NCBI GenBank assembly: GCA_003175865.1
Contig: PSRF01000048.1
Location: 1 to 6,767 of the forward strand
Length of the DNA stretch: 6,767 bases
From: Blastocatellia bacterium
Lineage (GTDB): Bacteria; Acidobacteriota; Blastocatellia; Pyrinomonadales; Pyrinomonadaceae
Reading direction: 5' to 3'
In this document: positions 5,917 to 6,767 of the stretch, piece after piece
Layout of the letters: the number at the start of each line of letters is the position of its first letter
Numbering within the stretch: the first letter of the stretch is position 1
Translations under genes and position numbers: made by a program
The notes under the pieces: generated by a model
Told to the model about the DNA's origin: nothing
Databases searched by the model: none
Seen by the model: only the letters and a program-made list of their open reading frames with translations

Positions 5917-6738
5917 TTAAGTCAACCACTGCAGCACTTCCTCTTCACCAGTGCTTCGTGTGCCGCCGACTACGTGAATAAAGTATTCCTCAAGGGAAAC
6001 TGGACCTTGTTGCTGTCCGTTTCCCTCCAACTGAATTCCTTTGCGGAGCTCATTAAGCGACCCTGAGGCGAGCAACTTTCCTTGCGCAATGATTGCGATG
6101 TCGGTGCAAAGCCGTTCGACAATCTCAAGGACGTGCGACGTTAAGAAAACAGTCAAACCACGCGCTGTAAGGCGTGATAACAAATCTTTCAAGGTACGCG
6201 AGGCAATCGCATCGACTCCTTCAAACGGCTCGTCCAGGAAGAGAATCTCGGGCCGGTGTATGAGCGCGCACGCCAGGGACAACTTCTTCTTCATGCCGTG
6301 CGAGTATTCGATGATCAACTTTTTCGGTTCATCGTGCAGTTCCATTAGCTCGAGAAGTTCCTTAGAACGATGCGCAATCTCGTCGCGACCCAAACCGTAC
6401 ATCCGGCCAGTAAACGAAAGCATCTCTGCTCCAGTAAGTCGCTCAAAGAGATTCAGGTCTTCGGGTACTACTCCGATGCGCTTTTTGACTTCGATCGCTT
6501 CCGAAACGATATCTCGGCCGAGCACACGCAAACTTCCACTCGATGGTCCTAGCAGTCCCGTAAGCATTTTTATCGTTGTCGATTTGCCGGCACCGTTAGG
6601 ACCGAGAAAGCCAAAGAAGCTGCCACGGTTAACTTGGAGATTAATGTGATCGACAGCGACGAAATCCCCAAACTGACGAACTAGGTTAAAGGTTTCAACT
6701 GCTCTTGAGGTTAGCGCGGTGTTTGACGGATCCAGCAT
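5917..6738 (-). CDS. ABC-2-type transporter ATP-binding protein
   Basis: ATPase subunit of an ABC exporter-type system; it would power a separate membrane permease, which is not in the window. The 273 residues hold one complete nucleotide-binding domain: Walker A GPNGAGKST at 46-54, signature YSHGMKKK at 145-152, Walker B ILFLDE at 165-170 with catalytic E170, D-loop GVD, and switch H202 in LTSHVLE. The Q-loop position carries Glu (VPEDLNLF, E93) rather than Gln, which I believe occurs in ABC-2 relatives. The C-terminus ends with a SLEEYFIHVVGG segment typical of this subfamily. The substrate cannot be inferred. The ATG at 6738 has AAAGG about eight bases upstream and gives a typical N-terminus, but the frame stays open to the window edge, so a start further upstream is not excluded. 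Lipoprotein gene 25 bases downstream. Confidence 0.93.
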   Translation of the reverse strand: MLDPSNTALTSRAVETFNLVRQFGDFVAVDHINLQVNRGSFFGFLGPNGAGKSTTIKMLTGLLGPSSGSLRVLGRDIVSEAIEVKKRIGVVPEDLNLFERLTGAEMLSFTGRMYGLGRDEIAHRSKELLELMELHDEPKKLIIEYSHGMKKKLSLACALIHRPEILFLDEPFEGVDAIASRTLKDLLSRLTARGLTVFLTSHVLEIVERLCTDIAIIAQGKLLASGSLNELRKGIQLEGNGQQQGPVSLEEYFIHVVGGTRSTGEEEVLQWLT

Positions 6739-6767
6739 GTAGTCGCCTTTGTACGCGGTGAGGAGTG

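Noticed and set aside
6041..6649. 202-residue open frame opposite the ABC ATPase gene
   Set aside because: It is fully antisense to a clear ABC domain; its Ser/Arg/Pro-rich product has no domain pattern, so it is a shadow frame.

Overview
The window reads as an ordinary stretch of bacterial chromosome: six protein genes, short gaps, Shine-Dalgarno-like sites, two lipoproteins with clear lipoboxes, and roughly half G+C by eye. Lipid-anchored proteins imply a Gram-negative-type envelope. The mix of SpeA-type arginine decarboxylase, a bacterial deoxyhypusine-synthase-like protein, and a lipoprotein with carboxypeptidase-regulatory-like and fibronectin-like domains would fit Acidobacteriota (perhaps Blastocatellia). 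That placement is an inference from general impression, not a search result. No rRNA, tRNA, CRISPR array, insertion sequence or phage gene was seen.

Plus strand, 1-3011: a polyamine operon. It holds the 3' part of speA (arginine to agmatine; the 5' end lies off the window), then after 53 bases a 352-residue protein of the deoxyhypusine synthase family. Bacteria have no eIF5A, so this protein probably works on a free polyamine such as putrescine or agmatine. It keeps the catalytic lysine (K300) and the neighbouring Asp-Glu, but three positions that match amine-binding residues of human deoxyhypusine synthase are changed. This is the most interesting item in the window.

Minus strand, 3012-4851: two signalling-type genes. 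The gene for a small single-Cache-domain lipoprotein meets the polyamine operon stop to stop with no base between. Upstream of it is a seven-helix membrane diguanylate cyclase with an intact GGDEF motif and an RxxD inhibitory site. A good intrinsic-terminator candidate lies between them, only about 25 bases before the lipoprotein start codon.

Minus strand, 5073-6738: an ABC-2-type ATPase gene followed after 25 bases by a 272-residue lipoprotein gene. The pair probably forms the end of an operon whose permease would lie beyond the window's right edge. It closes with a long-stem terminator candidate at 4969-5026. The only gap above 200 bases (4852-5072) holds that terminator and presumably the cyclase promoter.
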